8,214 nt of DNA from Bacteroidales bacterium (GTDB lineage: Bacteria > Bacteroidota > Bacteroidia > Bacteroidales > DTU049), in assembly GCA_018056215.1 (NCBI GenBank), contig JAGPGB010000042.1:1-8214 (forward strand), written 5' to 3'. Made by a program: the position numbers and the translations under genes. The notes under the pieces are model-generated. The model did no database searches. It was given only the letters and a program-made list of their open reading frames with translations, and was not told the DNA's origin. Positions 6,295-8,214 of the stretch are shown piece by piece; position 1 is the first letter of the stretch; each line of letters begins with the position of its first letter.

Positions 6295-7278
6295 ATGAAA
6301 CAGAAGTATTTTTTGATTTTAATAATAATAATCTTAAGTATCGAGGGTTTAAAAGGTCAAGATCCTCATTTTTCGCAGTATTATGCAAATCCATTATATT
6401 TGAACCCTGCATTAGCGGGTTCTCAGATATGTCCTCGATTGGCATTTAATTTTAGAAGTCAATGGCCTAGTATAACAGGTACCTATGTTACTTATAATGC
6501 TTCATATGATATGTACGTGCCAGCGTTATCTGGTGGTATAGGTGTTTTAGTAGATGTAGATAGAGCCGGTGAAGGAGTTTTAAATACTACTTTAGCGGGT
6601 TTAATGTATGCTTTTAGATTAAAAGTATCAGATAAGTTTTACATTAATACTGCTTTACAAGCTACTTTTGTACAAAAAACTCTTGATTGGGAAAAATTAA
6701 TTTTCCCAGATCAGATAGATCCCAGATGGGGCATTATTCGTAATACTAATGAGATTCCACCTGAAAATTTAACAAAGAATTTTGCTGATTTCACTGCTGG
6801 CATCGCTGGCTATGGAGAAAGATTTTTTGTAGGTTTTTCTGCTAGTCATATTACTAGACCTAATGAAGGATTTATCAGTACTTCTAAATTACCTGTTAAA
6901 TATACAGTACATGCTGGAGGTATAATAAGCATAGAATCTAAACCATATAAAAAATATACTGTCGAAGAAACTACTTTATCTCCCAACATATTATTTTCTA
7001 AACAACAAGATTTTGAAGAATTTGACTATGGATTATATTTAAATAAATATCCTTTTGTAGTAGGTACTTGGTTTAGACATAGTACAAAAAATCCAGATGC
7101 ATTTATTGTATTATTGGGTTTTGTACAAGAAACTTTTCAAGTGGGCTATAGTTATGACATTACTGTTTCTCGACTTACCAATCAATCTGGAGGTGCACAT
7201 GAATTTTCACTGACTTTTAGGTTACCTTGTCCAGTGAAAGCTAAAAGAATTGCTCCTATAAATTGTCCTAAATTTTAA
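6295..7278 (+). CDS. porP: Type IX secretion system outer-membrane protein, PorP/SprF family
   Basis: PorP/SprF proteins are outer-membrane proteins of the Bacteroidetes T9SS; in P. gingivalis PorP associates with the PorK/PorN ring. From the ATG at 6295 the product has 327 residues, within the usual 300-350. Residues 1-21 form a signal peptide (MKQK, a run of Leu/Ile, then GLKG). The mature chain starts with the family signature QDPHFSQYYANPLYLNPALAGS (22-43). The rest shows alternating aromatic and glycine-rich strands suited to a beta barrel, including NFRSQWP, YNASYDMYVP, FVGFSASHITRPNEGF and a final EFSLTFRLPCP strand. The in-frame TTG at 6289 adds only two residues, and the ATG gives the better signal peptide. 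It follows a strong promoter-like site and precedes gldK by 28 nt without a second promoter, so both belong to one operon. The neighbourhood supports PorP proper over a cargo-paired SprF. Confidence 0.9.
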   Translation: MKQKYFLILIIIILSIEGLKGQDPHFSQYYANPLYLNPALAGSQICPRLAFNFRSQWPSITGTYVTYNASYDMYVPALSGGIGVLVDVDRAGEGVLNTTLAGLMYAFRLKVSDKFYINTALQATFVQKTLDWEKLIFPDQIDPRWGIIRNTNEIPPENLTKNFADFTAGIAGYGERFFVGFSASHITRPNEGFISTSKLPVKYTVHAGGIISIESKPYKKYTVEETTLSPNILFSKQQDFEEFDYGLYLNKYPFVVGTWFRHSTKNPDAFIVLLGFVQETFQVGYSYDITVSRLTNQSGGAHEFSLTFRLPCPVKAKRIAPINCPKF

Positions 7279-7306
7279 TTATTAATATTTAAAAATTATA
7301 AAAATT

Positions 7307-8214
7307 ATGAATATAAAAAAGTTTTCAAAGATTTTTAGTCTGAGTTTAATTTTGGTGATTATTTTGAGTTCTTGTGCTCAAGAGAGATCACGCACCACTG
7401 GATGGGTATACAATGACCCTAATTGGGGAGGTTTTGAGGTTGTTCCTTATGAAGAGCAAGAAACTGGCCCAGGATTAGTTTTAGTAACAGGTGGTACCTT
7501 TGTAATGGGTCGCACAGAACAAGATGTTACTTACAATTGGGATAATGTTCCTCGAAGGGTTTCTGTATCTTCATTTTATATGGATATGGCTGAGGTAGCT
7601 AATGTTGATTATCGTGAATACACTTATTGGCTTTCTAGAGTTTATGGTGTAGATTATCCTGAGGTAGTATATAAAGCATTACCTGATACTTTAGTTTGGC
7701 TATCTCGTTTAGGTTATAATGATCCTTTTGTAGATTATTATTTTAGACATCCTGCTTATAATAATTACCCTGTAGTAGGTGTCAGCTGGAGACAAGCTAA
7801 TGATTATGCTTCTTGGCGTACTGATAGAGTTAATGAGTACATATTAATTCGTGAAGGTATTTTGAAATTAGATAACATGCAAATGAATGAAAATAATTTC
7901 AATACAGATGCTTATTTAGCTGGTCAATATGAAGGTATTGTGAAAAATGATTTGTATGATTTGAATCCATCAGGTATGGGAACAAGAAAAGTACGCATAG
8001 AAGATGGAATTTTATTACCTAAGTATAGACTGCCGACCGAGGCTGAATGGGAATATGCAGCTTTAGGATTAATAGGAAATACTGTTTTTGAACGTGTATT
8101 AGAGAGAAGAGTATATCCTTGGAATGGTCATGTTCTACGTACAGATTATTATAAGAATATGGGAGACTTTGTAGCTAATTTTGTCCGTGGTAGAGGAGAT
8201 TATATGGGTGTAGC
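7307..8214 (+). CDS. gldK: Gliding motility / T9SS lipoprotein GldK (PorK), 3' end outside the window
   Basis: GldK/PorK is an outer-membrane lipoprotein that forms, with GldN/PorN, the periplasmic ring of the type IX secretion system. The frame stays open for 302 codons from the ATG at 7307 to the window edge, so the gene is partial here. It opens with MNIKKFSKIF, a hydrophobic stretch and the lipobox LSSC with Cys23. The body has the formylglycine-generating enzyme/sulfatase-modifying-factor fold found in GldK: GLVLVTGGTFVMGR, PRRVSVSSFYMDMAEV, the PDTLVWLSRLGYND segment, YFRHPAYNNYPVVGVSW with QANDYASWRTDRVNE, LPKYRLPTEAEWEYAALGL, and a closing NFVRGRGDYMGVA. The conserved TGWVYNDPNWGGFEV start of the mature protein is specific to the GldK subgroup among these proteins. 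It follows porP by 28 nt; gldL, gldM and gldN would be expected downstream. Confidence 0.93.
   Translation, partial: MNIKKFSKIFSLSLILVIILSSCAQERSRTTGWVYNDPNWGGFEVVPYEEQETGPGLVLVTGGTFVMGRTEQDVTYNWDNVPRRVSVSSFYMDMAEVANVDYREYTYWLSRVYGVDYPEVVYKALPDTLVWLSRLGYNDPFVDYYFRHPAYNNYPVVGVSWRQANDYASWRTDRVNEYILIREGILKLDNMQMNENNFNTDAYLAGQYEGIVKNDLYDLNPSGMGTRKVRIEDGILLPKYRLPTEAEWEYAALGLIGNTVFERVLERRVYPWNGHVLRTDYYKNMGDFVANFVRGRGDYMGV

Noticed and set aside
1..8214. Mobile elements, CRISPR arrays, tRNA or rRNA genes, riboswitches, defence genes
   Set aside because: No terminal inverted repeats, transposase-like frames, regularly spaced repeats or cloverleaf-capable intergenic stretches were seen; no gap between genes exceeds about 130 nt.

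Overview
The window looks like a chromosomal segment of a member of the Bacteroidetes (Bacteroidota). It is very A+T-rich, every convincing gene is on the + strand, start codons lack clear Shine-Dalgarno sequences, and several genes are preceded by TAnnTTTG, the Bacteroidetes -7 promoter element. The gene content agrees: a Bacteroidetes-type omega subunit of RNA polymerase, a DUF4835 protein, and PorP/SprF and GldK/PorK, components of the type IX secretion system (T9SS) that is restricted to this phylum. I cannot place it to family or genus.

Region 1 (about 1-2410) holds a divergent phosphoglycerate kinase homologue followed by a GT9-family glycosyltransferase, possibly for lipopolysaccharide; they may share the promoter ahead of the first gene. 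Region 2 (about 2411-2850) is a single small secreted protein with a heavy-metal-associated (HMA)-like fold, with its own promoter and a possible hairpin terminator. Region 3 (about 2870-6168) is a tight block in the order bamD, omega subunit, coaBC, DUF4835, with gaps of 0 to 7 nt. This block recurs in Bacteroidetes and mixes outer-membrane assembly, transcription, coenzyme A synthesis and an envelope protein. Region 4 (about 6170-8214) begins with an A+T-rich hairpin and a strong promoter-like site, followed by porP/sprF and the first 302 codons of gldK/porK, which runs off the end of the window. This is the start of the core T9SS operon in the arrangement known from Porphyromonas gingivalis (porP-porK-porL-porM-porN).

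Together, regions 3 and 4 are mainly about the cell envelope: BamD inserts outer-membrane proteins such as PorP, PorP and GldK belong to the T9SS motor/outer-membrane ring assembly, and DUF4835 is an exported protein that has itself been linked to T9SS. No mobile element, CRISPR array, tRNA or rRNA was seen. I did not find a clearly new system. The items most worth a second look are the phosphoglycerate kinase homologue with altered active-site motifs, the secreted HMA-like protein with one cysteine in place of CxxC, and the hairpin that overlaps the promoter of the T9SS genes.
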